Below are positions 11,767 through 24,700 of a stretch of 64,000 bases of DNA, one piece after another. The DNA lies in the NCBI GenBank assembly GCA_037179385.1, contig CM074187.1:7874001-7938000 (forward strand). The letters run 5' to 3'. The position numbers were made by a program, and so were the translations under genes. The DNA comes from Holothuria scabra. Lineage: Eukaryota; Echinodermata; Holothuroidea; Aspidochirotida; Holothuriidae. Position 1 is the first letter of the stretch; each line of letters starts with the position of its first letter. Under the pieces are notes generated by a model. The model saw only the letters and a list, made by a program, of their open reading frames with translations, was not told the origin of the DNA and ran no database searches.

Positions 11767-12663
11767 GATTCCTTGCCGAAGGCAGGCAAGGAATCTATGC
11801 GATGGTGATGTCGTGTGTATGTGTGTGTGTGTGTGTATGTAAGTGCGTTTGTGACGCTCCATGGAATCGCGATATCTTGAGATAGGAATGGCTGACACTT
11901 TTCATATTTGGTATATAGATTTGCCATGTTGAAAGGAAGAACCCTATTGTTTTTGGTGGAGGTTAAAGGTCATTTGAGGTCACCAAAGGTCAATGATGAA
12001 AAACCTTGTAATAACGTTATCTCGAGGTAAGAGCATCTTAAAATCCCCCACTGGCCCTTCCTCTTCCCCCCCCCCCTTCTTGAACCATTGCGTCAGCCCA
12101 CTCTAGATGAAAAAGTCTCCTTATACAGCAGTCCTGCTCCCGGCTGAGGTTATTACTGATAACAAATATTGTAGATTCCCTCCCTCCCAGCTAACAAAAC
12201 TTCATTGAGCTATATTTTTCAAAAACAGTTTACTTCTCATGTTTACTGGATATTTTAAGGATCTTAATGCCCCAATGGACACGACGCCACTGTATAAAAG
12301 TTGGTTATAGCTCTCTCTGGTCAAGAGTACTTTGAGGTGTCTTTAAAAAGGTCAATAAAAAGTCCTGGAAAGTCATGAATAAATCAAGTTGGCAAAGAGT
12401 GGGAACCCTGTAAGAAAAATAATGTACCTACATGCTCCTCTTCATTTGAACTGAATAAGCTTTGCAAGCTGTATAACCCTACAGCTTTAGAAATATATAG
12501 ATCCAAATGAGAAAATTTAAACCACAAATATATGCAGAAAACTTGGATTTAGTATAAAATTTGTACAATCCACAAAAACGCCCGTTTTCAGTGGTATATG
12601 AGGACAAAAAAGCACCCCTTTTCGGCAAGGAATCACTAAGCCTTTTGGTTTTCTGGTTCTGTT
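11767..12663 (+). repeat. AGGTCA-array element, copy 3 (interrupted)
   Basis: The left end has the best-preserved terminal hairpin (ATTCCTTGCCGAAGGCAGG), a GT microsatellite at about 11813-11840 and one monomer (core at about 11960). After 12030 the array is replaced by other sequence with a C-rich run. The 3' signature 'aaggaatcactaagcctttt' appears at about 12626. Both ends are therefore present with an altered middle. Confidence 0.65.
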
Positions 12664-12885
12664 AAGTAATCTCTTTGACCAAAACACCATCTAAGTAAAG
12701 CGCTTCTATTGGTTGGCGCGGAACGTACAGAAAATTTTTAAAAAGTCGTACCCCTCAAACTGCCCGAAATGGCATCTTCCAGACTTGTAACCAGAAATAA
12801 AACGGTCGCTATTTTGAATTTACCTTTGCAATAAAAGCTTCACTTCAAAAGTAAAACAAAGCAACTTGCTAAGTGATCAGATACC
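12664..12885 (+). repeat. GCGGAGCG-family interspersed repeat
   Basis: The block 'attggttggcgcggaacgta' is followed by 'cccgaaatggcatcttccag' and 'gcaacttgctaagtgatcag', in the family order. Confidence 0.7.
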
Positions 12886-13964
12886 ATAAGATGAAGTAAA
12901 AACGAAAACATGTCAATCTTTTTTTACTCTGTTGCAACTCTTTGTTGTATTGAACTGCAAGGTCCACTGAATTGAAGAAATTTTTTATGTCGCTGCCCGA
13001 ATTCCCAACTAGGAATGATTTTACTTCCAACGTCTTTGAATATATCGCAGCTGTCGGACAGGGCAGATGTACCTGAGCAGCCCCCTTCGTCGGTGAAATC
13101 TCGCAACCCTTTGCCTGCATATTTAACAACTTCTTGCAAATATTTTGCAAGACTACAGTATGAACTGGGGCTGAGGAAGACTTTTTCCATCAACTGTCCG
13201 AACGTGTTGCAAATCTTTTTTAAAATCGTTTAAAAATACAACTTTGCATTTAGCGTTTTTGTGGGCAAGTTTGTCGAAATTTTGGGACAATCTGTTCCCC
13301 GTTTCCATCGCCTGTTTATATTGAAGGAATCTTCTAGCAGAAAATTTGAAAAATGACATTATTTGCAGAAGAGAATGGAAAAATTAGAGTCATTAGCATT
13401 AAAGATCAATTTGCCCAACATTAAGATTCGAGTTGATTCCATGGTTTGCCGCAGGTACGGTGAAAATTAAAATTGTTTACTCTCCTCTCAAAGTGCTTGA
13501 AAATCTGGGGCTCCAGAAAAAATGGATTTTTGTGAGGGAAAATTTGGAATTGTGAGTTCCCTTGAAGAATATGGTCTTCTACTAGTTAAAATCAAGAAGG
13601 TCGGGGGGGGGGGGGTTGAAGTTTATCGGGCTTATGTTTTTTATTGTGTAGATGAACGCTCTCCAACGAAAATGGGTCTTCTCCATAATTGGGGGGGGGG
13701 GACATGGCCCAGGCTCCTCCCCCTTCGCGTTGGTGCAACCCTTGTCGCTGAAGGGAAGTTGGAACCATTTAAGATATGTAGTCCATAAACAGAGAAATTC
13801 ATTCGTCCCAGTTTTGGATTCGTGTAGCGTGGCCTACTTCATGATTAGTACCTGAGAGTGTGTATTTCTTCCATGTAAACAAAGTTCTTCATTTACATGA
13901 GTGCCTTCTAACAAGTCAAAAAATACTTTCATTCCCCTGAAGTGTAGTGAAAATCAAATTCAGT
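12886..13964. other. Intergenic with two poly-G runs
   Basis: No gene was recognised. G runs of 10 or more lie at about 13604 and 13691. The left part resembles the downstream portion of the GCGGAGCG repeat family. Confidence 0.5.
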
Positions 13965-15008
13965 TCGAGATGATTCCTATTGTTTTTGGTGGAGGTCAAA
14001 GATCATTTGGAGTCACGAGATGTCAAAAGGTCAAAACTTCGTAAACACGATATCTCAAGAACGGTACATGTGACTACGCTCATATTTTGTGTGTGGGTTG
14101 GCCATATTTAGTAGATGATCCTTATAGTTTTTGATGGAGGTCAAAGTTCATTTGGGGTAAGGAAAGGTCAGAAGGTCAAAACATTGTGAACATGATATCT
14201 CGAGAACGGTACGTGTGATTATGCTTATATTTAGTGTGTACGTTGGTCATATTGAGTAGATGATTCCTTTCGATTTTTGTGGAGATTGAAGGTCATTTGG
14301 GGTCACGAGAGGTCAAAGGGTAAATTCCTTAGAAATTTCTTGTAAACACGATATCACAAGAAGGGTTAGTTTGACTAATCTCATATTTGGTGTGTGGGTT
14401 TGCCATATTTAGTAGATGATCCCTACTATTTTGGTGGAGGTCAAAGGTCGTTTGGGGTCATGAGAGGTCAAAGGTCAAAACCTTGTGAATATGGTATCTC
14501 AAGAAAAATGCATATGACTAAGCTCGTGTTTAGTGTATGGGTTGGTCATATTGAGATGGTGATCCCACTTGATTTTCGTGAAGGTAAAAGTTCATTCGTG
14601 GTTAGCAGTGTCAAAGTCTTACTAACTTGCATCGTATTGCTGTACAAGAAGTGGAACTTGTAGGGCCCTCATACTTGACATGTAGATTATGCATAGTGAA
14701 AAATGATCCCTATAGTTTGTGGTGGAGATGAAATCTCACTTTGGTTCACAGGGGGACAAAGTCTTAACATCATATTTACACAAATTCCCCATGGTTGGAG
14801 TCTTGGATACTGCAAAATTTCACACAGAGTATGTGGATGTGATATCATGAACAGAACCCTAGTTCTTGTAGAAAGCTTTGATGCCTTGCATGTATACTTG
14901 GTGGGTACATTACAGAGCACTGTCAATTTGAAAAACATTACAAAGTATTTGAAAAAGTAGGCTTAAATCTCAGCGGAAAGGAATCACTAAGCCTTTTGGC
15001 TTTCTGGT
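13965..15008 (+). repeat. AGGTCA-array element, copy 4
   Basis: At least five monomers are present. The core or its diverged equivalent starts at 13993, 14138, 14283, 14438 and 14582, giving spacings of 145, 145, 155 and 144 bp. It ends with the 3' signature 'aaggaatcactaagcctttt' at about 14979. The 5' hairpin and GT run are missing. Confidence 0.75.
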
Positions 15009-15352
15009 TAAAGTAAGTGGAATTGTATTTGACTTCGAAAAGTACTTGGATTATTAACTTAGTGAAATGAAGTTCCACTTTCGTTGAATGCACTTAGAAT
15101 AATGGAATACAGTTAATAGGTGATCAAAGGAATGCTTTATGAAAGACGTGTAGCATTTGAAGAAGATGTGTAACAGTAACCCACTAACCCCACAATTCAA
15201 CTTTGCAACATCTACAAATATATTCAGGTGGAAAGAAATCTTTTCCAATTGAGTGAAATTTGATAAGTGTTACAAGCGGCTTCTCACGTGTAGGCTATAC
15301 AGGAATGAGAGGCACATTTCATAAGGATACTTACTCTTAAGCCATAAAAATT

Positions 15353-15714
15353 TTATTTGAAATTGGAAGCTCTCATGTAGCAATGTTCATTGCTGTGAAC
15401 CTCTAGGGATTTTTCCATAGAAAGTAAGTCACATGTTTTACTGCTTGCATTAAACTGAAAAGAATAACATAGGGGGGAATCCATTAAACATTTCATCCCG
15501 CAAGAAGTTCTGCTGATAGCTGACTTGCTGCTTCTGATGTAGAAGCCACTTCTACAGCGACCCCACAAATAGACTGCTCTGTCATACGCCAGTGACACCC
15601 ATCTTTCAGTGGACATTGGTTCCGTCAATTCAGTGCTCGGATTTGGAGAGGTAGTACCAACTAACGAGGCTGTTGAGGAAGTACCAAGCATCACTTTAGT
15701 ACTGATGTGATCCG
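15353..15714 (-). CDS. CTL-PAN gene exon 4 (linker + PAN, stop)
   Basis: The acceptor reads TCTTTTGGTTGTAG|CGGATC on the minus strand. The exon opens in phase 1, completing an Ala codon. It encodes the Ser/Thr-rich linker and the cysteine-rich PAN-like domain and ends in TAA at 15355-15353. Confidence 0.85.
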
Positions 15715-18700
15715 CTACAACCAAAAGAGAAAGAATGCTTGTCAAAAAGTGTAATTGCCCAGCCAGCACCTTGAAAATTCAGGTCTCTTAAATTCGATTT
15801 CTAACCGAAGAAATGCTCTTTTTTTAATTTATTTATTTATTCATTTTTTTGTTTGGGGGAGGGGGTGAAGAAATACCTCTGGGGAAAGGGTTGGTAGAAT
15901 CTGCATTCTTTTGGAGCAGAACTAGTAAATTGTACAGGCGACTGGTCACCGTCGAGGATTAGGCATATATTCTACCACGCAGACATTAGAACTGCTACAG
16001 GGGAGCCAGCCTTCCGGACGGGCTCTTTTCCTATAGTTTACGTTCTTCTAAACCACCCAGTTATTGTAGGTTGCTAATAAAAAACAAAGGAATATGAATT
16101 ATCTCAGTAACCGTAAACGATCGACTTTAGTAGCTTACAAGCGAGGGAGGGGCAGCATTTCGAAGCCATGACAGAGGTGATCGGAGTTATTCGTAGGGCG
16201 TTACAGACAACATTTGAGGCGCTTGTTAAATATTTAAAAATCCCAAGCTTGTTTTGAAGTAATTTTTGGTTTCGATGATAAGAGAAACCAATGCAATCAT
16301 GATGGCGTGCGTGTGTATGTATGTATGTATGTGTGTGTGTGCGTGTGTGTGTGTGTTTGTGACACTTTGCTTGTTAACACGATATCTCAAGATAGGAATG
16401 TGTGACAGTTTTCAAACTTGGTACATAGATGGGCCATATTGAGAGGAAGAACCCTATCGTTTTTGGTGGAGGTCAAAGGTCACCTGGGGTCACCAGGGGT
16501 CAAAGTCTGAAAACGTTGTTAACACAATATCTCAAGATAGGAAACTTGGATAGATTTCATATCTGGTATGTGGATGCGTTATAGTCAGTAGATGGTCCCT
16601 ATTGTTTTGGGGGTAGGTCAAAGGTCATCTGGGGTCACCAGGGGTCAATGTCTGAAAATCTTGTTAACACGATATCTCAAGGTAGAAAGCTTGAATAGAT
16701 TTCTTATGTAGTATGTGGATGTGTTATGGTCAGGAGATGGTCCCTATTGTTTTTGGTGGAGGTCAAAGGTCATCTGGGGTCACCAGGGGTCAAAGTCTGA
16801 AAACCTTGTTTATGTGATATCTCAAGTTAAGTAGCTTTGATAGATTTCATATTTGTTACGTAAATGGGTTATGGTCAGGAAATGGTGCGTAATGTTTTTG
16901 ATGGAGGTCAAAGGTCATCTGGGGTCACTGCTGGTCCAAGTCTGAAAATCCTGCTTATGCAATTTCTCAAGATAGGAAACTTGGATAGATTTCATTTTTG
17001 GGTATGTGGATGCATTGTGGTTAGAAGATGGTCCCCATAGTTTTTGGCAGAGATGGAAGGTCATCTAGGGTCTCCAGGGGTCAAAGCCTGGAAACCTTTT
17101 TAATTGTGATCTTTCAAGATAGCTGTTTGTCCATTTGTCTGTCTGACTGTTTGTCATTCTAGCTATGTATGGCTTTTATGGAGGTCAAAAGGTCATCTGG
17201 AATGACAAAATTATTTTTTGAACATGCTAGTATAACATTTGAATGAGAAGATAATGGTGCATGATGGCATTCTTTGAAACGGAACATTTATGTATCATCG
17301 AAACCTCAATGCATTTTTGCATTCTGGGTTTTTTGGAAGAAATTTTGCTTTTTGTAAGGGCCAATACAAATCGGGCTGTCTAAGGAAGAATCTGCCCTTC
17401 ATACGAGCAAATTAAAAAGCGTGGGTGACTGGAATCCCCTTGGGGTTTCACATTTTATTGTAAGCCTGCAATCACTAAGGCTCTCTTACAAAGCTGGAAA
17501 TTTACCCGAAAACAGTTTGTTTTTTAACAAAGATTTGAAAATAAAAGCTGATATTATAGAGATTTTGGAAATTAATGAAACAAAATTTGTGTTTTGTTAA
17601 GGTGAAATTGAAAAGTTTGGAATTTTATTTAGTGATCTGTCTTCCTAGAGCAAAATTAAAATGATATAAATTTTCGGGTTTTTTGAAATTGACTTAAGGT
17701 TTATATTGGACAGAGTATGAACCGAAATTTGAAACTTGTCCGAAAATTATTTTCCATTTTTAACATTTGAAAATCTGAAGCTTATATTCAGATATTGGAA
17801 AAAACTGCGATTGTTTGACAGATTTCTTGTTTTTTCTTGAAGAGTATGACCTTATGAGCAGTGGTGGGGCTGCCATATAGTCAGAGAGTGCGGTCTCCCC
17901 CCCACCTCGACGGACTCAAATTACCTGTGAGTGGCCTTTTTACTCTTTTTGAGACATATGTATCTACCTACATAAAAGCGCCCCTATTTTTCGCCCCTTC
18001 TTTCCAAATATTCTTGCCCTTCAAACTTCGAAGCGGCCCTACAGGCCATTCTTGCCCCCTTTGACTGAATTCCCTTGCTCCGCTACTGCTTATGAAAAAA
18101 TTCCAAGTAGGTCGCAGTGTGACATCCCGAATCAGCTGGAATTGGGACAGGACAGTTATGGCGGAATGTGAACAATTTAGGGGGTTAGTGCCAGGATGAC
18201 TACGGTAGGACCTAAGCGGAGCAGAACCATTAACTGGCTCGGAGAGTGCCAGAAAAGTTTGGGCTTTACAGACCCTCTAGATGGCCAGATATGACACTTT
18301 ACGAATGAGAAAATATGAAGAGCGTGCAATTATTTTTTTGTTCCTGCAGTGACTAGGCCTAGATGAAAAAGTCCCGTTTTGAAACTAGCTCTTATAACTA
18401 TTGTCTCTTAGCTAAAAAAAGAAATGTCATTAATTTCTAACATAAACTTACGTCTCAAGAGATCAAAGCTGTATTCAGAGTTATGTCACTAGTTTTAAGT
18501 TCTGTGTATGTCGCCATTATAGGACATATATAGGCACACGGGACCATTTCAGTTTGGGGGAGGGATCAGAAGATTCTTTGCCTGAAAATGCAATCCTGCG
18601 TGAAAGACTATCTAGGCGGAGCCCAATCAGTTAACGAGGAGTGTAGAGAAAATTTTGAAAATCGCGAGCCTGCAGACAGCTGGAAATGGCATTTCTTAGG

Positions 18701-21700
18701 CTTAGGCAATGTGGCTATCACATGATGTCACTATACTGGCAGACTGAATAAAAACGTAACTCTTTTAAGTGCCTCCTTCGCGGCAGTGCCGGTACCCCTA
18801 TGGCCTACATCAGATCTCCTGCATGCAACGGGTCTGTTGGGTGTAAAGAAGGATGTGGGGTGACTTGTGAAGTGTTTACATTTTGACAAGTATCTTTACA
18901 TTGACTATCTGCTGTCGGAACATTTGCCTTTTCATCAGGGGCGCAAATCTCTGTTTGCGAGTGGGGAGGGGGGGGGGGCGAAAATGCTTATGATGTGCCC
19001 ATGAGTACTAAACTGTGCACGCTTGGCGGGTTCCGTGAGCGCGAAGCGCGAAGCCCCAAAGGACTCCTGGTGGGATCCAGGGGCAAAGCCCCTGTGGGGT
19101 CCAGGGGGCGAAGCCCCCGGAAGCTCTTGTTTTCTGGCGTTTCCAAAGCTTCAGAAAAATTGTTTTCGAATGAAAAAAAAAACGAAAAAAGATGACCATA
19201 TTTTTAGGTCTACTCAAATTTTTTTTTTTTTGGGGGGGGGGGCCGATTTGGCCCCCCACTTTTTCACTTGAGGGACGAAGGCCCCCCTTGCCCCCCGGGA
19301 TTTGCGCCCGTGCTTTTCATTCTCGACCCCTCACTTTTGACACCCCAGTTACGCTTCCAACAGCCCCACAACCGCAGCCAGTTTGACCATAACGCACGAT
19401 TCGTTTAGCGTGTCTTACATGTATGGACATGTGCACAATGTATATGGGATAGGCTACTTGTGTGTTATTTACCTGCCAAGCTTTGTCTGAAGATAGTGCA
19501 CGTTCTCCCCGGACATTTAATTTATAAATGGTCACCCCAACCTTCCAACCCGAGGAAGTGTCTCATATTCCAATGAGTGCTCTGGTTTTGCCCCTTTCCA
19601 TCTCTCAATAAGCATTTTCTGATGAAATGTCATACCTACCCTCGGGACATCGGCTTCGAGATCACGTGGTTCGCCACTGTTTTGCAGGTCTAAAGCTACA
19701 CTTTTCCTTTCTATATAACAGGGAGAACAACTCACCCGTTGTGGTGAAAGCGCCTACTTCACACATGTAGGAAAATGAACCGCCACAATGACTTGCGGTC
19801 CAAAGACCGGACTTCCATTTGCGAAACAAAGCGCAAAGATTGCCTTGATCACCCAGCTGGCTTGCAATATCAGAATCCCAGTCTTTAAAAAACAGAAATA
19901 ATTGGTCAAATGAAAAAGTGTACAGAATACATGTATTATACAAAAAATTCTGTTTCCTTCTTAGCATAAGTATATACTCTCTAAAATTTAAGAATTTAAC
20001 CCTAATAAATTACAGACAGGCAAGCCTTCTGCATTCCCCACTGACTAACTTTTGGTTAATGTCCACTCAGTCGACTGAAGAGAATCTAAATCGAATTCCA
20101 TTCGACAAAAGCACCCTTCTTAAGTTTGAATTTCAGTCTTTCCCATTTAGATCATACATGCTGCCAATTGTGCAAATCATCAGGCTTTTAAATATGATCT
20201 ATCTTCTCATAAAAATGCAATAAAAATTAAAAGTGAAGTCACTGGTTTTGTGGTCCAAATTGAATTGCAGGGCAGCAGAAATTCAATTACTTTCTCACAT
20301 TGACGTGGGGTGCTTTGTGTCCCTTTGTATTTTTCATGCTGTTGTTTTGACCTTGAAGGTGATAGGAAAACGACCACCTTGTGGGGAGTGTAAAGTTTGA
20401 AAAGTTCTCATGCCACTTATGCAATCACATTCTAATAATATGAGGTTGTTAAGGAGTGTTGAGGGGATCATTGGTCGTAAAGTTTCAAGAAAAACAGAAA
20501 GACTGCCCATTAATGTGAGAATAATTATGATGATATATAATATGTGCTTGCTACAAGTAAAAATTTTACCTGATCATATCTTTAGAACCCCACATCGGAT
20601 ATCAATGCAAATTACACCGCAATGCTTAGAATAAGTACCCCTCTAACACAAGATCAAGATGTTTAAAGGGTTGCATTTAAAGTAGGAATCTTCATTGATT
20701 TCAATTGACTTGTAGGCTAATTAACAAAAACATTTTGATGGAACTAAAAATGTCTCGGACTCTCGGGATAGGTATATCTTGCAGATGTAGTCCAGAAAAT
20801 GGCTAAGGTATCTCATTGGATTCTTTGAGGAAATCTCAACTGTGGTCAAAGGGACAAAGCCACGGAAGCACGGAAGCGGTTTTAAGCATGTATGGGTGTG
20901 AGATAATGTCTTAGAAGAGGTAGGCTATACTACAGCTCTGTCTGGGAAAATCAACACCCCTTCCTCCGGTAACGCCGATGGACAGACAGGGTGTTTGTGC
21001 TGTTGGTACAGCACCGACTCTCACCTGGGGGGGGGGGGTGTCTTGGATTCTCGGAGAAAGTCATGCCAAAGACTTAAAAGGCAATCATTCGTCATCCAGA
21101 ATTTCAATTTTACCAGAAGTCTACAGAAATTCGTCATAGGTATAGCTCTTCGATTGACATTACATTTCAAAATACCGAGTGGTTCTTGTTACAAAGCAAT
21201 TACTGAGAATGTTCTGATTACCATTAAGACCTTGCACACTCACCCAGGGTATGTCCTGAAGCAATACATTGGTATGGGATGCCTTTAAATATAGACCCTA
21301 CCGTTGTGCCTGATGTTCTCCATAAGTAATGGAATAGAGTATGGGCGTGGATCCATCCCAAGAAGTGGGAGGACTTTTTCAAAACTTTCGAGGCAGTGAA
21401 GCTGCCGATCCCAAGCTCTTTTGCGCCCGTGGGGCAGCGGGAAATTGTTCCCTGGCTCTGAAAAGTGACACCAATTAACTGCAGTGCGGTTTTCGCATCT
21501 CTTCTTTCATGAAATCCCAGAATCTTTCCAATAAAAGCTCCTATTTTGAAATTATTCGTTTCAAAAATGTAAAATTCTCCACGCGCTTCGTGCGCAGTAA
21601 TTTGCAGTTCCTAGAGCATTCGTGCTCGCTCAAATGATATCGGCAACGACAGTGTTATTTTTATAAATTTTCTTTCATTAACTTCCAAATTTTCTCCACT

Positions 21701-24700
21701 ATAGACTCTTGAATCTTAAAATGTCGTCGGAGAGCTTCAATTTGTAGCCCTTAGATAACAATGTTTAGCAACAGTGATCTTTGGTCGCCGTGCCAGCTCA
21801 GACTTGCTAATACGAAATACAGATTCTTCAGTCATTTCCTAACTTTTCACATTCCCATACATAGGAGATGCAGAATCCAAAATTTGCTCCAATACGAGCT
21901 CTATATTTTCAAAGAATTGATTAAAATGGGCAAAAATTTCCCCCCTTTCGCCACCTTTCTCGCGTCGCAAATTACGCCCCATACATTTTGCTGGGGTGGC
22001 AAACACCCAAATTTGTCGTTTTTTTTTTAACTGTGAAAAACACTGTTTTATAGGGACGTAATTTGCGGCACGCGAAGCACGCCGAAACGTTTGCCCTTTT
22101 AGACAAATATTTAAAATATGGAGCTTGAATTTCAGAAAATTTGGGACTCTTGTTTACCTGAAATGACATTTGAAAAGATAGGGGATTACTGAAAAATCTG
22201 TGTAAAAGTTATGGTTGGAAGAATGATGTCACCAAATTTTCCTGTATACTTAAATTTTGGAACACATGTTTTTAGAGCGGTAGTGGTTTGTTTTCCCGAC
22301 GATCTGGAGGATGTGTGCATGTGCACAACCTTCAAAACGATTTACAGAACTCGGCTAATTCTTTTACACCGGTTCGTCCGTCGCCGTGCATATACCTTTC
22401 AGTAGAATAACTATTGGGTCCCATCGGAAAGCCCCCGCCCCTAGCCGGTGAGTAGCAAGGCCTGCTATTTTTAAATGGACTCAGAGAAGATATTTGAACA
22501 GTACATATTTGCGTAAAATAAATTGCTACTCACTCCAATAACCAGCGTAAGTCTCCTCTGTCCAAAACCAGGTCGACACATCTTTACTGTACGAGTGCCA
22601 CGGACTACCAACGGCCTCCCCCTTACTAGAGCCAAGCAACATCTCGTGCAAGTGGCTATGCATGCTGCTCTCACTGAGAAGAAAGTCATTTTCTGCAACA
22701 GTTTCTATGACAACTGGGTACGCCCCATGAGAAGCGCACTTACTCTCCAAGCTTGTTCCAGTTGTTGAGGTGTCAGTTTGTTTGGAGAAGTAGTAGCAAT
22801 TTGATTCATATAGGACGAAGTCATCTGGGCACTGAGCATTACAACAATCAACTGTTGAAGTAAAGATAAGAAAGCAAAAAACCTTGCTTCAGATAGTGGT
22901 CAAAGAATTAAGGATGACATGGGGTGTCAACACACCTGCTCATTTGGGTTTGGACTGACTGAGGGAAGGGTTCCACAACTTTTGAAATGGGTGAGGTGTA
23001 TGCAGTGCCCAAACCCCCTCCCACACCCAGTAAAAAGTTTGCTAAAATGCCTCTGTCGACGGGAGGATTCACTAAGAGTGCAGTCTGAAAAAATTGCCAA
23101 TTTCGAAGGAAAACTGTGATGGGTGAGAAAAAGATTGCAACCCTACCCAGCGAGCGGCTCCAATTACTCGTATTTACTTGGTTACTGTCAATTTGGAAAT
23201 ATTTGAAGATAAATCCTCAAAGTATCTTCATCCAACCCTGAAATTTATCAAAGACTCACAATTTCTAAAACTTATAAGTTAAGACCCCAAATTTCCCCGC
23301 TCCTCCTGCCAATAATTATTCCAAAATTCTTCCCATAACATGACCCTATATTCCGACCTTTAAAATTAGGAGTGGAACCCGCCAGTGTGGGGAAATTCTG
23401 ACCCTAATCATAGTCCAAAAACTTCAGAGAGAGGTTTTAAGATAGCAACGAATGCAATGTTATTATTTTGGTTATTATTGACAATATGTGTTTGGCCGTT
23501 ATTTCTATCAGTCTAATTACGTTGCAGTACAGCCAAACAACTTCCTTTTCCCCAATCACTGAGGTACCCGTTTCAATGATGTCATTTTTAGCTCCTCAAA
23601 AGACTAATGCATAACGAATGCTAATACAAGATTTTTCGTCTAAAAGCACTAAATACATGGCACCAGGTTATCACCAGACTGAATCGGACACTCAAATTCC
23701 CACATGATAACTTACAGGTTTCAACCTCCTAGCACCACTGGGAACAGCTATTCTGAAAAAACATAGCGAAATTTAGAAAATATCCCTTGTACAAGGAAAT
23801 ACACTTACCAAAGAGGCCAACTCCACCTAGTACTAGTAGGTGATTGTACCAATCACCCCCCCCCCCCCCCATTAAATGATTGTAGTAAAGGTTTATCAGA
23901 AGAAATATCCCCATAAGTGGCGTGTACAGGTGCTCTCTTCTGGGTATGCAGTATATCGAGTGATCGCCGGCCTTGGGGAAGGGTCTAGGGGGTGTTGTTG
24001 GCCTTTAAAGGAGCCTACATGCAAAATGGTACAAGATTTTCGACGGTGACAGGAATAGTCTTGAAAGTCGAATCGCGTTGGTAAATGGGGATAAAACTGA
24101 AAATATTGTCTTTCCATTAAATCTAATGCCATGTACGCCACCTTTAGAAGTAACATTTGTTTAAATTTGACGGCTTAAATTTAGGTTAAGTTATGTTAGA
24201 TGGGATTTTCCGGACCAGTTTTCAACCAATTGGTTCAAGGTTATCCGGTCACGGCCCTTTTCTAGTTGTAGGCTAGCCCACTGGCTTACTTTTAGGAGTC
24301 AAAATTGAAGAGCATCAGTGATCGGTATACCATATGGCATTTCAGTTCGGGTTTCTCTTGTCTGAAAAACGTAATTCTGCCATAAAGACAGTGATAGCGA
24401 AGCTAGACCATCAGGCTTAAGTACGTATTTTTAGGTTCCAAAGAATTCCCACGTGCGCCACTGATCCAAATACAAGGCAAATGACCAAAAACCAAAACAA
24501 AGGAATTTTGTTTTCATCTTTTTCCTTTAAAATCATTGCTTACATGATCTTGTGGTGAACCTGTTTATGAGAATTTTCAAAACAATCTTAATTTTGGAAG
24601 AGCTTTTAAAACAAACGTGACGTCCAGTGCAACTTTTGGGACCAAAATTTTTTGCCTAAGACGCCGAGCACACTGTGAACTGAACTCATGCAATTTGTTA

